64,000 nt of DNA from Achatina immaculata (taxonomy: Eukaryota > Mollusca > Gastropoda > Stylommatophora > Achatinidae), in the NCBI GenBank assembly GCA_009760885.1, contig CM019701.1, positions 13,103,963 through 13,167,962 on the forward strand. The letters are read 5' to 3'. Position numbers and translations under genes: made by a program. Under the pieces are notes generated by a model. It was not told the DNA's origin. It saw only the letters and a list, made by a program, of their open reading frames with translations, and searched no databases. The first letter of the stretch is position 1. Each line of letters begins with the position of its first letter. Of this stretch, positions 11,878 to 24,335 are shown one piece after another.

Positions 11878-12567
11878 CATAAGAACAGCGAAGAGCAAAA
11901 CTTCTATCTTAATGCGAAGAAAACTAAACTGATGACAATTGACAAAACAAATAAGGCAAATGAAATATATATCAATGACGAAAAAATGACAGAGGTGGAA
12001 AGTTTGTAATATCTTGGATAATTACTTACTAGTAATGGAGACATAGTAAAAGAAATTAAAAGGATGACATCATTCGCTCTTCAAACAGTAAAACAACTAA
12101 AGAAGCTGTGGAGAGGAACAGACAGAACTACAAATATCAGATTTTAAGGGCATGCATTTTTCCCATCTCAACATATCCTGGACACTAAACAAAACAGCTG
12201 AGAAACACATAAATGCATGTGAATGTAAATACAACAGTAGAGTTCTTCAAATATCATGGACACAAAAAAGAACAAATATATCCATATTAGAAGAACTTAA
12301 TATTGAAGAAGGCTGGCTAATAAAGAGAATTAAACAGAGAAAACGTAAATATTTTTGGACACATTAAACGTCATGATAATTTAGAGAATTCTTGGAAGGG
12401 TGCATAATGGGGAAAAAGAAAGATAGGAAGGCAAAGGCGAAGATGGCTGCAAGACACCGTTGATAATCTGAAAATGGATGCATCCGCAGCAGGGCATCTT
12501 ACTTACAACGAAGATGCCTCCAGGAGACCTATTAGGGAGGCAAAGTTCTGCGAAGGACATGCAAATG
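11878..12567 (+). pseudogene. LINE family 2, 3' fragment
   Basis: Matches the copy at 28046-29229 from the palm/thumb region (SEEQNFYLNAKKTKLM-like) to the C terminus (NIEEGWLIKRIKQRKRKYF), with frameshifts and stops. It inserted at TA-rich sequence and ends just before a (TA)n run. Confidence 0.85.
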
Positions 12568-12569
12568 AC

Positions 12570-12572
12570 TAA

Positions 12573-12612
<40 letters not shown>

Positions 12613-12703
12613 GAAGCAAGTCTAGGTTCTTTATATGGTAACACATTTTAAAGACTTTCAAAATATCACATGGACGAAAGAATTCAGACGTGCAAGTGTA
12701 TCG

Positions 12704-12742
<39 letters not shown>
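12570..12742. repeat. Two (TA)n microsatellites flanking an array spacer
   Basis: (TA)n runs at about 12573-12610 and 12703-12742 flank about 90 bp of the spacer that normally follows the TA tract in other units. The tyrosine/isoleucine ORFs across them are artefacts of the dinucleotide repeat. Confidence 0.9.
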
Positions 12743-12744
<2 letters not shown>

Positions 12745-13082
12745 CACATTCATAACACTTCAGTTTATGACTCTTCATGAACTACATTATAAACTGCATC
12801 AGGAAATACGCGTCAAATTTGTCAGTTCCTTAAGTTGTCAGTAACAGAAATAGTTCAAAGAAAATGAGAGTAACACTGTAGTTAGAGAAATCTTGAACAA
12901 TATTACACCTGGTTGATGACAGATTTTAAGGACTTCGTTATCGACGCTAGAACATGCGGAAGTAGAAGAGCACGTCGACTATCAGTTTGACCAATGAAAA
13001 TCGGGTGTCACCTTCTTTCGTTCTTATTTTAAAGGGTTTGATTGAAGAGAGACGGATACAGTGAAGATGAAAGAAACAAAGT
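12743..13082. repeat. Array spacer upstream of module A
   Basis: Recurring spacer with the phrase ttacacctggttgatgac and gctagaacatgcggaagtag. The first phrase is the single-copy progenitor of the 30-bp minisatellites at 34309 and 55917. No gene is supported. Confidence 0.75.
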
Positions 13083-13314
13083 CTTGTCAATTTATTGATG
13101 AAACTTCCTTGTATTTCTTTTTCTTTTATTTATCATTTTAAGGTTCCAGTGTGTTTCAGTTGTTCCAGTGACGTCTTGTTCTGGGCATGTATTGTACGTT
13201 TCACTGGTCAGCGATATTCTTTGCATTATAAATATTATCTGTATATCCTCTTTTGGTATGAAAAACCGACATATTTTATAGTAAATCTATGAACTTTGTT
13301 CTGGAACGTAAATT

Positions 13315-13740
13315 TTATATTTCACTGCACTGTGGTGTCATTAATATCAGAACATTCTTTATTCTCTCTGTAGAAACAAAATGCAAGTTTTAACTACATA
13401 AGATATTAAATAAACACATCTCACACATATAAGTGCACGAAACATATAAATAAGACCTTCTACTGATGAAAACCTTTAACTTATTGGAAATGGATAAGAA
13501 TCTGTCGAAGCCAGCCATATCAATACATGTAGGAGATCTTGAGACGAAATTAGATCACAAAAATGTTAAATAACATAAAGAATATAATACATCGATAACG
13601 TTATGTGAATATCGTATTTAAACACTCATCACGATAAGAATTAAATAAGGTATAATCTGTCATTTTAATGTATTAAAGTGCACAGTACAGCACATACCTC
13701 GTCCTATATTGTCCAAAGAGAGACAGTAAATCGTTGACAT
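13315..13740 (-). other. Putative spliced small-ORF unit, type B, copy 2
   Basis: Duplicate of the unit at 233-658: donor with intron start at 13697, acceptor ending at 13368, predicted intron 330 nt, same phase-1 join and same stop. Because it sits in the recent segmental duplication it is not independent support. Confidence 0.38.
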
Positions 13741-15559
13741 TATATGAAAGGAAATAACCAGTAAAAATTTTAATCTTTCATACAGTAATATATCAGAGCT
13801 GATTCTTTTCAATTTATATGAAATAAACTAATGGTTATTACTCATAAGAGTGGCAGCATATACAGAAACGTTAACACACGCAAGACGTTTAGAAATGAAA
13901 TTATAGAAACAAATTTTTGCGTCCCGTTCTCGAAAGTAAATAATCAAGTACTTTCAAGAAGTGTGGGTCCCTTTAAATATTAAAAAAAAATTATAAGACA
14001 TTTAATTCCCCCCCCCACCACCTTTTTTCCCTCTATTTTCTTTCTCCAAACTACCCCTTCCTACCGCCACCCTCTTTTCTTCTCTGGCAACATATTGATG
14101 TTTATAGGGTCTTGTCCTGTTCATCAGTTTCACATTTTATCCTTACAGGTCTTTATGTTCTTCATTCATTATCTCTCCGCTTCCCAACCCCCCCCCCCCG
14201 ACACCTTTTCCTCTAGCGGCTATCATGTTTCTATTGCCTTTCCCCCCACCCCTTTCTACCACATGTTTTCCTCCTCTCTCTCTCCATCCTTTCTTTACGA
14301 TTGGCTCTATCGGTTTATCCTTTGTGTGGCCCGCGTGGTCCATGTGCATCTTCTAAGGCAGGCATTTCTGTTTCCTACTTCTGGAGGAGGCCATATTAAG
14401 ATAAGTTCTTCGTTTAGTTTTTTTTTTTTTTTGTTTGTCTCGTTGTCCACGAAAATTGCTCGCTCCGAAATATCAGATGTTGTATATTTTTCATTCATAT
14501 ATTCCCATACTTTCTATTCGTTTTTTCTCACTTTACTCACTTTCTCTGCCACTTTGTAAAACTGCACGATACACCTATTCCTACCTTTATAATTGAAACC
14601 AGTTTTACTGCAGTCGCCATACGTTTTATCTGTTATGTGACATCATACAGATGGGCTTATCTTATATCGTACTAAACCAGACTAAGGGTTAATTGTACTC
14701 CACCTTACTCTCCTCACCTGTGACTTATATTCCAGACACCTGATTATAGAATGTTACAAATACTGTTCCTAAACCACATACACGAACCCCACCCCCCACC
14801 CCCCAACCACAACCAAGACTTTTTCTGCACTTTATTACCATTGTGCCGCCCTCTCACCACTCCGCTGTCCTCCCCCCACCCTCTCTTAACTTACCAAACT
14901 TCCACCTTTCAAAAGTCTATTTTATTTTACCTTTCACCATACTACACGACACTCACTCCTTGATGCAATGTGTTACAAGTCACAGATAAGTTCTATACTT
15001 TGAGTACCATTTTTTCATTCTTATATGTTGCATACCATTCATATGATTTTTTATTATATCTTCCTTTTTATCTCTCTATACTGTATGTTTCTTTTATCGT
15101 TAAAGTATGAACTGAAATTTTGCAATTCCAACCACAGTGAATGACAAACAAAAGCAATAAGAAAATAGCCTAATTAAATCGATAAGACACAGATATTCAC
15201 TATTAATTGGAGATATATTTACAAAAGGAGAGCATGAAAACATTAACACGTGAGTTAAAGTACATGTTAACACAGACATGAGAAGACAAAGAGGAAAAAA
15301 ATACATAAAATAGATAGTCATAAAATACAAATTCTAAAACTGAGCTGATGTAAAATATCAAGGATTAAGACCAGTGCATACACGACACATAATGATGATG
15401 AAGAGAAAAGGAAAAGCTTCTTTATTTTATACTGGGAGCAATGTTTTACAAACAACTTAGTTCTATCATTCCATGACAGCATCACTTTCTTAGAAAACTG
15501 ACGAGATTAATAATTTATTTCCAGTCTTTCAAACAAAACAACAAAAAAACAACAAAATC
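13380..15559. repeat. Array modules c, unknown insert, e (partial), f; duplicate of 300-2465
   Basis: Same content as copy 1, including the unknown insert at 13990-14630. Homopolymer lengths differ (C-run near 14190, T-run near 14420), which shifts every open frame and argues that those frames are not coding. Confidence 0.75.
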
Positions 15560-16999
15560 CACATAAACAGGTCTGACACATATAAGTGCACGAAACGCAT
15601 AAATAAGACCTTCCGCTGGTGAAAACCTTTAACTTATTGGAAAATGATAAGATGCCTCCGAACCTAACAATACCACTACATGTAGTAGATCTTCATGCTT
15701 TAGATCTTAAAAATGTTAGTTAAAATAGAGAATATAGTACATCGATAAAGTTATGTGAATATCGTATTTAAACACACATCACGATGAGAATAAAATAAGG
15801 TATAATCTGTCATTTTAATGCATTAAAGTGCATAGTACAGCACATACCTTGTCCTATATTGTACGAAGAGAGACAGCAAAACGTTGACATTATATGAAAG
15901 GAAATAACCAGTAAAAATGTTATTCTTTCATACAGTGATCTATCAAAACCTGATTCTTTTCAATTTATATAAAAGAAATTAATGATTATTACTCATAAGA
16001 GTGGCAGCATATACAGAAAAGTTAACACACGCAAGACGTTTAGAAATGAAATTATAGCACCACATTTTTGTGCTCCGTTCTAGGAAGTAAATAATCAAGT
16101 ACTTTCAAGAAGTGTGGGTCCCTTTAAATATAAAAAACACGACAAGACATTCACTAACACACACAATAACCTGATTATAGAATGTTACAAATACTGTACT
16201 TCATCCAGATTCTTGTACCCCCCCCCCCCCAACCACAACCAATACTTTTTTCTGGACTTGATTACCATTGTGCCGCCCTCTCACCACTCCGCTGTCCCCA
16301 CCCCCCCCCCCCCCCCACCCTCCAACCCTTCTTCACTTACCAAACTTCCACATTTCAGAATTCGTTATTTTATTTTAGCTTCCACCATACTACACGATAC
16401 TCACTCCTTGATGCGGTGTGTTACAAACCACAGAGAAGTGCTATACTTTGAGTACCATTTTTGCATTCTTATATTTTGCATACCATTCATATGAGTTTTC
16501 ATTATGTCTTGTTTTCTGTGTATCTAGTTTGGTGTTTTTTTTTATCATTATGGTATGAACTGAAATGTTGCAAGACGACACACATAGAATGTCGAACAAA
16601 AGAATTAGGAAAGGAACCTAATTAAATCAATAAGACACAGACAGTCACTATTAATTGTAGATATATTTAGAAAAGGAGAACTTGAAAACATCAACACTTG
16701 TTAACACAGATAGGAGAAATAAAGAGGACAAAAAAAAATCAAACTAGATAGTCATAAAATAAAAATTCTAAAACTAAGCTGATGTACAACATCAAGGACT
16801 AAGATCTGTGCATACACGACACATAATGATGATTGTGAAGAGGAAATGAAATGCTCTTTTATTTTATACTGGGAGCAATGTTTTACAAACAACTTAGTTC
16901 TATCATTCCATGACAGCATCACTTTCTTAGAAATCTAACGATTTTAATAATTTATTTCCAGTCTTTCAAACAAAACAAAAAAAAAAAAAAAACAAAATC
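15560..16999. repeat. Array modules c and f without e
   Basis: Extra sub-unit not found at this place in copy 1; it matches 4441-5955 more closely. The c-f junction is at 16169. C-runs near 16210 and 16300 are long and may be mis-sized. The orphan exon-1 donor is near 15847. Confidence 0.7.
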
Positions 17000-17884
17000 C
17001 ACATAAACAGGTCTGACACATATAAGTGCACGAAACGCATAAATAAGACCTTCTGCTGGTGAAAACCTTTAACTTATTGGAAAATGATAATATGCTGCCG
17101 AAGCTAACAATATCACTACATGTAGTAGATCTTCATGCTTTAGATCTTAAGAATGTTAGTTAAAAAAGAGAATATAATACATCGATAAAGTTATGTGAAT
17201 ATCGTATTTAAACACACATCACGATTAGAATAAAATAAGGTATAATCTGTCATTTTAATGCATTAAAGTGCACAGTACAGCACATACCTTGTCCTATATT
17301 GTACGAAGAGAGACAGCAAAACGTTGACATTATATGAAAGGAAATAACCAGTAACAATTTTAATTATCCAATTCAGTAATTTATCAAAGCTCATTCTTTT
17401 CTATTTATATAAAATAAATTAATGATTATTACTGATAAGAGTGGCAGCATATACAGAAAACTTAACACACGCAAGACGATTGAAAATGAAATTATAGAAA
17501 CAAATTTTTGCGTCCCGTTCTCGGAAATAAATAATCAAGCACTTTCAAGTGTAGTTCCCTTTAAATATAAAAACCACGACAAGACATTCACTAACACACA
17601 CAGTAACGTTGTACTAAGTATGCATGTTTCGACTGCGTTTAACAGTCACTAGAAACTCTAGTTATCAAAGTCCATTTCGGTGCACAATTCACTATACAAG
17701 TTCATTCATTATACTCGTGCTTCAAATGAGACTTTAGTGTTAGCATTAAACTGCTTAAGAAATTAATGCACTATTCAACCACATTATCAGTTATCGTGTA
17801 AACGATTATTTAATAGCAATAGACCAGGCAATGGAGAAAGTTCTTATATAAACATTGACAGTTTTTGAGAGATATATAACCTAT
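17000..17884. repeat. Array module c, long form
   Basis: Counterpart of 2466-3347, ending at the SINE target site. The orphan minus-strand donor is near 17288. Confidence 0.75.
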
Positions 17885-17896
17885 AATTCATATAGA

Positions 17897-18158
17897 AATA
17901 AAGTAAGCTAAGGTAACCTGTCGTGCCTTAGAGGCAAATCGGGACATCTTATTAAACCCATATTTTCTTTGACCTTTAAGAACACTAGAGGTTGATAGTG
18001 TCAGTATCACGCCTGGCTCCCCTTCCTTCCATTAACTCCAGAAGAGATATGTTACCCATTTCCACAGCTGGATGACTGTAGTATCTCCGACCGGAATCGA
18101 ACAACCGACCTTAGTCATGAGAGAACAGTGCAGTAACTACTTCGCCACTCAGGGACAT
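17897..18158 (-). mobile_element. tRNA-derived SINE, copy 3
   Basis: Same SINE and target site as at 3360-3622. Flanking repeats are aattcatataga (17885-17896) and aattcatgtata (18159-18170). The B-box text is near 18090. It ends shortly before the assembly gap. Confidence 0.85.
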
Positions 18159-18219
18159 AATTCATGTATACATATAATGAATTTGCAATAACTAGGACTG
18201 TTTGACTTACAAAACACTC

Positions 18220-18319
18220 NNNNNNNNNNNNNNNNNNNNNNNNNNNNNNNNNNNNNNNNNNNNNNNNNNNNNNNNNNNNNNNNNNNNNNNNNNNNNNNNN
18301 NNNNNNNNNNNNNNNNNNN
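18220..18319. other. Assembly gap of 100 N
   Basis: Exactly 100 N, the usual placeholder for a scaffold gap of unknown size. The left side is module e just after the SINE and the right side is in the middle of f. At least the rest of e and the start of f are missing, roughly 0.8 kb or more judging from copy 1. Frames running through the N are meaningless. Confidence 0.99.
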
Positions 18320-20184
18320 GAAAGCTTCTTTATTTTATACTGGGAGCAATGTTTTACAAACAACTTAGTTCTATCATTCCATGGCACCATCACTTTCTTA
18401 GAAAACTGACGAGATTAATAATTTATTTCCAGTCTTTCAAACAAAACAACAAAAAAACAACAAAATCCACATAAACAGGTCTGACACATATAAGTGCACG
18501 AAACGCATAAATAAGACCTTCCGCTGGTGAAAACCTTTAACTTATTGGAAAATGATAATATGCTGCCAAAGCTAAAAATATCACTACATGTAGTAGATCT
18601 TCATGCTTTAGATCTTAAAAATGTTAGTTAAAATAGAGAATATAATACATCGATAAAGTTAAGTTAATATCGTATTTAAACACACACCACGATTAGAATA
18701 AAATAAGGTATAATCTGTCATTTTAATGCATTAAAGTGCACAGTACAGCACATACCTTGTCCTATATTGTCCGAAGAGAGACAGCAAAACGTTGAAATTA
18801 TATGAAAGGAAATAACCAGTATAAATTTTAATTTTCCAATTCAGTAATTTATCAAAACTGATTCTTTTCAATTTATATAAAACAAATTAATGATTATTAC
18901 TCATAAGAGTGGCAGCATATACAGAAAAGTTAACACGCGCAAGACGTTTAGAAATGAAATTATAGCACCTATTTTTGTACCCCGTTCTCCGAAGTAAATA
19001 ATCAAGTACTTTCAAGAAGTGTGGGTCCCTTTAAATATAAAAAACACGACAAGACATTCACTAACACACACAATAACCTGATTATAGAATGTTACAAATA
19101 CTGTACTTCATCCACATTCATGTACCTCTCCCGCCCCCCAACCACAACCAAGACTTTTTTCTGGACTTGATTACCATTGTGCCGCCCTCTCACCACTCCG
19201 CTGTCTTCACACCCCACCCCCACCCATCTTCACTTACCAAACTTCCACATTTCAGAAGTCGTTATTTTATTTTAGCTTTCACCATACTACACGATACTCA
19301 CTCCTTGATGCGGTGTGTTACAAATCACAGATAAGTTCTATACTTTGAGTACCATTTTTGCATTCTTATATGTTGCATACCATTCATATCAGTTTTCATT
19401 ATATCTTGTTTTCTCTGTATCCAGTTTGGTGTTTTTTTTTCTATCATTATGGTATGAACTGAAATGTTGCAAGACGACACACATAGAATATCGAACAAAA
19501 GAATTAGGAAAGGAACCTAATTAAATCAATAAGATACAGACAGTCACTATTAATTGTAGATATATTTAGAAAAGGAGAACTTGAAAACATCAATACGTGA
19601 GATAAAGTACTTGTTAACACAGATATGAGAAATAAAGAGGACAACAAAAATCAAACTAGATAGTCATAAAATAAAAATTCTAAAACTGAGCTGATGTACA
19701 ACATCAAGGACTAAGATCTGTGCATACACGACACATAATGATGATTATGAAGAGGAAATGAAATGCTCTTTTATTTTATACTGGGAGCAATGTTTTACAA
19801 ACAACTTAGTTCTATCATTCCATGACAGCATCACTTTCTTAGAAATCTGACGAGGTTAATAATTTATTTCCAGTCTTTCAAACAAAACAAAACAAAAAAA
19901 CAACAAAATCCACATAAACAGGTCTGACACATATAAGTGCACGAAACGCATAAATAAGACCTTCCGCTGGTGAAAACCTTTAACTTATTGGAAAATGATA
20001 AGATGCCTCCGAACCTAACAATATCACTACATGTATGAGATCTACAGTTTTTGATCTTAAAGATGTTAGTTAAAATAGAGAATATAATACATCGATAAAG
20101 TTATGTGAATATCGTATTTAAACACACATCACGATTAGAATAAAATAAGGTATAATCTGTCATTTTAATGCATTAAAGTGCATA
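18320..20184. repeat. Array modules f (end), c, f, c (truncated)
   Basis: Contains a c-f junction at about 19078 and orphan exon-1 donors near 18752. At 20184 module c jumps directly into the middle of a SINE (gtgcatag joined to ttatatg), a deletion that removed the rest of c and the SINE tail. Confidence 0.7.
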
Positions 20185-20403
20185 GTTATATGTTGTTAGT
20201 GCCAATATTTTCCTTGATCTGTAAGCACACTAGAGGGTGATACGGTCAGTATCACACCTGGCTGCCAGTCCTTCCCTTAACTCCAGAAGAAGTCTTTTAC
20301 ACATTTCCACGGCTGGATAATTGTAGTATCTCTGGCCGGATTCGAACAACCGACCTTGGTCATGAGAGAACAGTGCAGTAACTACTTCGCCACTCAGGCA
20401 CCT
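20185..20403 (-). mobile_element. tRNA-derived SINE, copy 4, tail deleted
   Basis: The tRNA-like head and body are intact, but the tail and left target repeat are lost in a fusion with module c. The B-box text is near 20345. The right flank has aattcatatata. The deletion is the main difference from copy 2 at 6853. Confidence 0.8.
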
Positions 20404-20697
20404 AATTCATATATACATATAATAAATTTCTCACAACTATGACTTTTTGATCTACAAAACACTCCCTATAGTGATTTTTTCAACAGATATATGGTTACCC
20501 CTGAAGAAGATTCACCTTGAAGAAGATTAATCAAAGGGGATTGGACGTTGTTCTCAATAGATAAGACTAAACGCTTAAACCATAATAGATAGTAAAGTTA
20601 TTATCGGCCATGTATTCTCTCGGACGGTGAATGTGATGGTTCCTTTTGACAAGGAGAACGCCGGACTAAGTCAGTGTCGTAATAGACTGTGCCCTAA

Positions 20698-20705
20698 TGA
20701 CGTCA
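20698..20705. promoter_or_regulatory. CRE-like palindrome TGACGTCA
   Basis: Exact palindrome; duplicate of the site at 7410. Confidence 0.4.
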
Positions 20706-20866
20706 TAGTTTGCAGATTAGTCACTCACGTGAAGTCGTGTGTTATGTGACATCATAAGGATGATTTTATCTTGCATCCTACTAAGGTAATCTTGGGGTTA
20801 GTTACACTTATTATACTCGCTCTCTACGAAGTTTCAGTCTCTCCTCACCTGTGACTTATATTCCAG

Positions 20867-21098
20867 GGCCCTCATTGTAGTGTGTTACAAATAATGTACC
20901 TCAACCATATTCATCTTTCCCCCTCCTGGCCATTTTTATTCCTGAATTGATTACCACTGTGCCCCCCTCTCTCTCTCTCCACTCCTCTGTCCGCACCCCC
21001 TCTTTCCTACCAACCTTTCACATCTCACAAGTCTTTATTTTAATTTTCAAAATACTACACCACACTCACTCTCTGGTGTAGGTTCTTACAAGTCACAG
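20867..21098 (+). other. Exon-like interval, duplicate of 7579-7810
   Basis: Acceptor tatattccag and donor cacag|gtaagt, both kept, same 232-nt length, stops in all frames. Not independent of the first copy because both lie in the segmental duplication. Confidence 0.3.
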
Positions 21099-21645
21099 GT
21101 AAGTAGCACCCTTTTTGTACCGTTTTTTCATTCTTATTTTTTGTCTATCATTCACATGAATTTATATTATACCTACTTTATTTTATCTCTGTGTTCTGTA
21201 TGTTTTTGTATAATCAAGATGTACACCGAGATGGTGCAAAATGACAAACAGGGAATATCTAACAAAGGCAGTAAGAAAGGAACTTAATTAAATCTAAAAG
21301 ACACAGACAGTCATAATTAAATGAAAATATAATGAGACGTGGAGAACTTTAAAACATCAAAACGTGAAGAAGGTAAATGAAAACACAAACATGAGAAGAC
21401 AAAGAGAAAAAACAACATGGATAGTCATACAGTAAACATTCACCAACTGAGCCGATGTAAAATATTAAGAACTGAGATCTGTGCGTAGATGGTACAAAAT
21501 GATGATGTTGAGTAAAGAAAATGCTTACTAAATTTTAATCTGTGTGTAATATATACTAAACAACTTAATTTTATCTTTTCAATAAAACATCCTACATTAT
21601 TAGAAAGCTAACGAAGTTAATCATCTATTTTCAGTGTTAAAGGAC

Positions 21646-21939
21646 ATACCTTGCTGAACAGCTGCTACAACTGATTCATCCAAGAGTGACACGTAATGGA
21701 AGATAAAAACTGTATTAAACATTCTTTTTCGTACTAAATCAATTTTAACACACTAATTTCACGTTTAAGATGAAATTATAATCATTTTTGTGTAAATAAA
21801 GTCCGAAATGTATTGCTTTTTATGATGTACCGATTTACATTTTATACTCTCTGTTATCCGTACTGAGAGAACTATTCTTTTCGTAATTTATTAAAATGTC
21901 AGTTAGTTATAAATGAATAGCAAGCAGTTTATATCTACA

Positions 21940-21975
<36 letters not shown>

Positions 21976-22169
21976 TATTTATATTGTAATATATCTTTAA
22001 ATCTGTCAAAATATCAAATAAACAAACGAATTCAGACGTGCAAATATATTGATTATAAATATCTGAAAAACAATCAGAACATTTCAATTTATGTCACTTT
22101 ATAGACTAAATCAAATTTGCTGTGTGAGGAAATACACCACAAAATATCTGCAGTCGTAATGACACCTTA
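21646..22169. repeat. Type-A leader block, spacer and (TA)n
   Basis: Duplicate of 8361-8869. The (TA)n tract (21943-21973) is longer than in copy 1. The minus-strand donor CAAG|GTATGT is kept. Confidence 0.6.
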
Positions 22170-22590
22170 TTTAGGCATGTTAAAGCTGAAAAACAACTAA
22201 AGAAAATAGACAAGAAAATAGACTCTTTCGAAAACAAATGTCTACGGAAAATACTCGGTATAAAGTGGAACGAATTCAAGAACAATGCAGAGATAAGACA
22301 GATGAGCAAAGAACACAACTCATGGATCATCAGTAAAAGGAGATGTACATATGTCTGTCATGTGATGAGCAGAAACTGTCAGAGAATCCCAAACCAAGTA
22401 TCAAGTGGAACACAACAGGCTGAAGAAAAAAGAAATTGATCACGTGAAACTCTAAAGAGGACACTGTAAAAAGAGGGCAGACTAGTAAGCATGAAATCCC
22501 TTGACGAGTTTGAAAAGATCGTCGAAAACAGGAAAACTTGGTGGTCTAACCGCACGAGGACGGATATATAAGATAAGAAGATTAACCTTG
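22170..22590 (+). pseudogene. LINE family 4, decayed 3' fragment (duplicate)
   Basis: Duplicate of 8870-9290 with the same disabling frameshifts, so the decay predates the duplication. Confidence 0.8.
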
Positions 22591-23783
22591 AATAAAATAA
22601 AACATGGGTGACTAGACGTGGGTCTGAGTAGATAAGACTAAAACCTTAAACCATAATAGATAGTAAAGTTATTATCGGCCATGTATTCTCTCGCACGGTG
22701 GCTGGGATGGTTACTTTTGACAAGGAGAACGCCGGACTAAGTCAGTGTCGTAATAGACTGTGCCCTAATGACGTCATAGTCTGCAGATTAGTCACTCACG
22801 TGAAGTCGTGTGTTATGTGACATCATACGTATAGGTTTAACTTAAATCCTACTAAGGTAATCTTAGGGTTAATTATACTTATTAAATATATTCTTGTAAG
22901 TTGCATATCATTTATATGAATTTTCATTATATATTCTTTTTATCTCTGTATCCTGTATGTTTTTCACTAATTAAGATATGAAATAAAATGTTGCAAGACG
23001 ACACACAGGGAATGTCTAACAAAAGCAATAAGAAAGAAACCTAATCAAATCTATAAGACACAGACAGTCATTATTAATTGGACATATATTTAGAAGAGGA
23101 GAACTTGAAAACATCAACACGTGAGGAAAGGTACATGAAAACACGCACTTGAGAAGACAAACAGAAATCAAAAACAACATGGACAGTCATACAATAAAAA
23201 ATCTCCAACTGGGCTGATGTAAAACATTAAAGACTGAGATCTGTGCATACACGACACATAATGATGATGACGAGAAAAGGAAAAAACTTTCTTTCTTTCT
23301 TTTATACTTGGAGCACTCTTTTACAGACAGCTTAGTTTTATCATTCCAGGACAGCATCACTTTCTTAAAAACTGCCGAGGTTAATAACTTATTTCCAGTC
23401 TTAATTTTTTTTTAAAACTACAAATTCTCAAAATCAAGGACATACCCTGCTGACGAACGCGACCAGCTGACATATCCAAGAGTGGCATGTGATGTAAAGA
23501 AAATAACTGTATAAAGCTTTCTTTTTCATGCAAAATCAGATTCAATACACTAATTTTAGCCTTTGGATAAAGTGCTAGTCATTTTTGTGTACCTAAAGTC
23601 CGAAACATATTACTTTTTGTGATGAACAGAAGTGCGTTTTATACTCTCTGATATCTTATTGACAGGATTGTTCTTTTTGGTGATTCATAAAATAATGAGC
23701 TCTTTATAAATGAATAGCAAGCGGTTGGTATCAACAAGATAGCAAAACGAGTACATCATTTGCAAATATATATATAAAACAAG
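22591..23783. repeat. Array modules e (truncated), f and type-A leader block
   Basis: Module e with its CRE at 22769-22776 jumps at about 22870 into f, leaving out the pyrimidine-rich part. The type-A block near 23440 reads MKKKALYSYFLYITCHSW in one minus-strand frame and ends at CAGG|GTATGT; this copy has an intact ATG and no stop before the donor. Confidence 0.6.
22769..22776. promoter_or_regulatory. CRE-like palindrome TGACGTCA
   Basis: Exact palindrome in the truncated module e. Confidence 0.4.
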
Positions 23784-24335
23784 TTAGAATCATAATTGCA
23801 AAAGCAGCATCGATCTTCAAGAATCTTGAGAACATATGGAATTCAAAAGTTATAAGCACAAAAACCAAGTTAGACTATTCAATTCAAATGTAATATCCAA
23901 CCTCATTTATACATGCGAAAGCTGGAAAACAACTAAAGAAATAGACAAGAAATTAGATTCTTTTGAAAACAAATGCCCAAGGAAAATACTCGGCATCACG
24001 TGGAACGAATTCAAGAACAATGCAGAGATAAAACAGATGACTGAACAACCAGTCTCATGGGTGATCAGGAAAAGGAGGTGGACATATGTTGGTCACTTGA
24101 TGAGAAGAAATGATCAGAGAATCCCAAAACAAGCTATCAAGTGGAACACAATAGGCCGAAGAAAAAGAGGCAGACCGCGTGAAACTCTAAAGAGGACATT
24201 GTTAAGAGAGGCCAAATTAACAGGCATAAAATGACTTGATGAGGTTGAAAGACTCGCCGAAGACAGGAAAAATTGGCGAACTACTTTGCGAGACCTATGT
24301 GACGTATAACGGCACGGGAAGGATATAAGATATAA
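23784..24335 (+). pseudogene. LINE family 4, 3' fragment
   Basis: A 132-codon open stretch (23836-24234) gives the C-terminal region: SNVISNLIYTCESWKT, LDSFENKC, HLMRRNDQRIPKQAI, RKRGRPRETLKRTLLREAK, then a stop where the full copy continues. A one-base loss near the start shifts the frame. The 3' end has the ATAAGAT-type tail at 24320-24340. The reverse transcriptase core is missing (5' truncation). Confidence 0.9.

Larger units (their letters stand above)
20404..21645. repeat. Array modules e and f
   Basis: Duplicate of 7128-8360 with the CRE site and the exon-like interval preserved. Confidence 0.75.
13083..22870. repeat. Segmental duplication, copy 2
   Basis: Near-identical partner of 1-9370. 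Relative to copy 1 it has an extra c-f sub-unit around 15560-17000, differs in (TA)n and C-run lengths, and is interrupted by a 100-N gap. Beyond about 22870 the two copies no longer correspond. Confidence 0.85.

Noticed and set aside
18115..18474. ORFs on both strands crossing the N gap
   Set aside because: They include 34 unknown residues from the gap and have no shared content with other copies.
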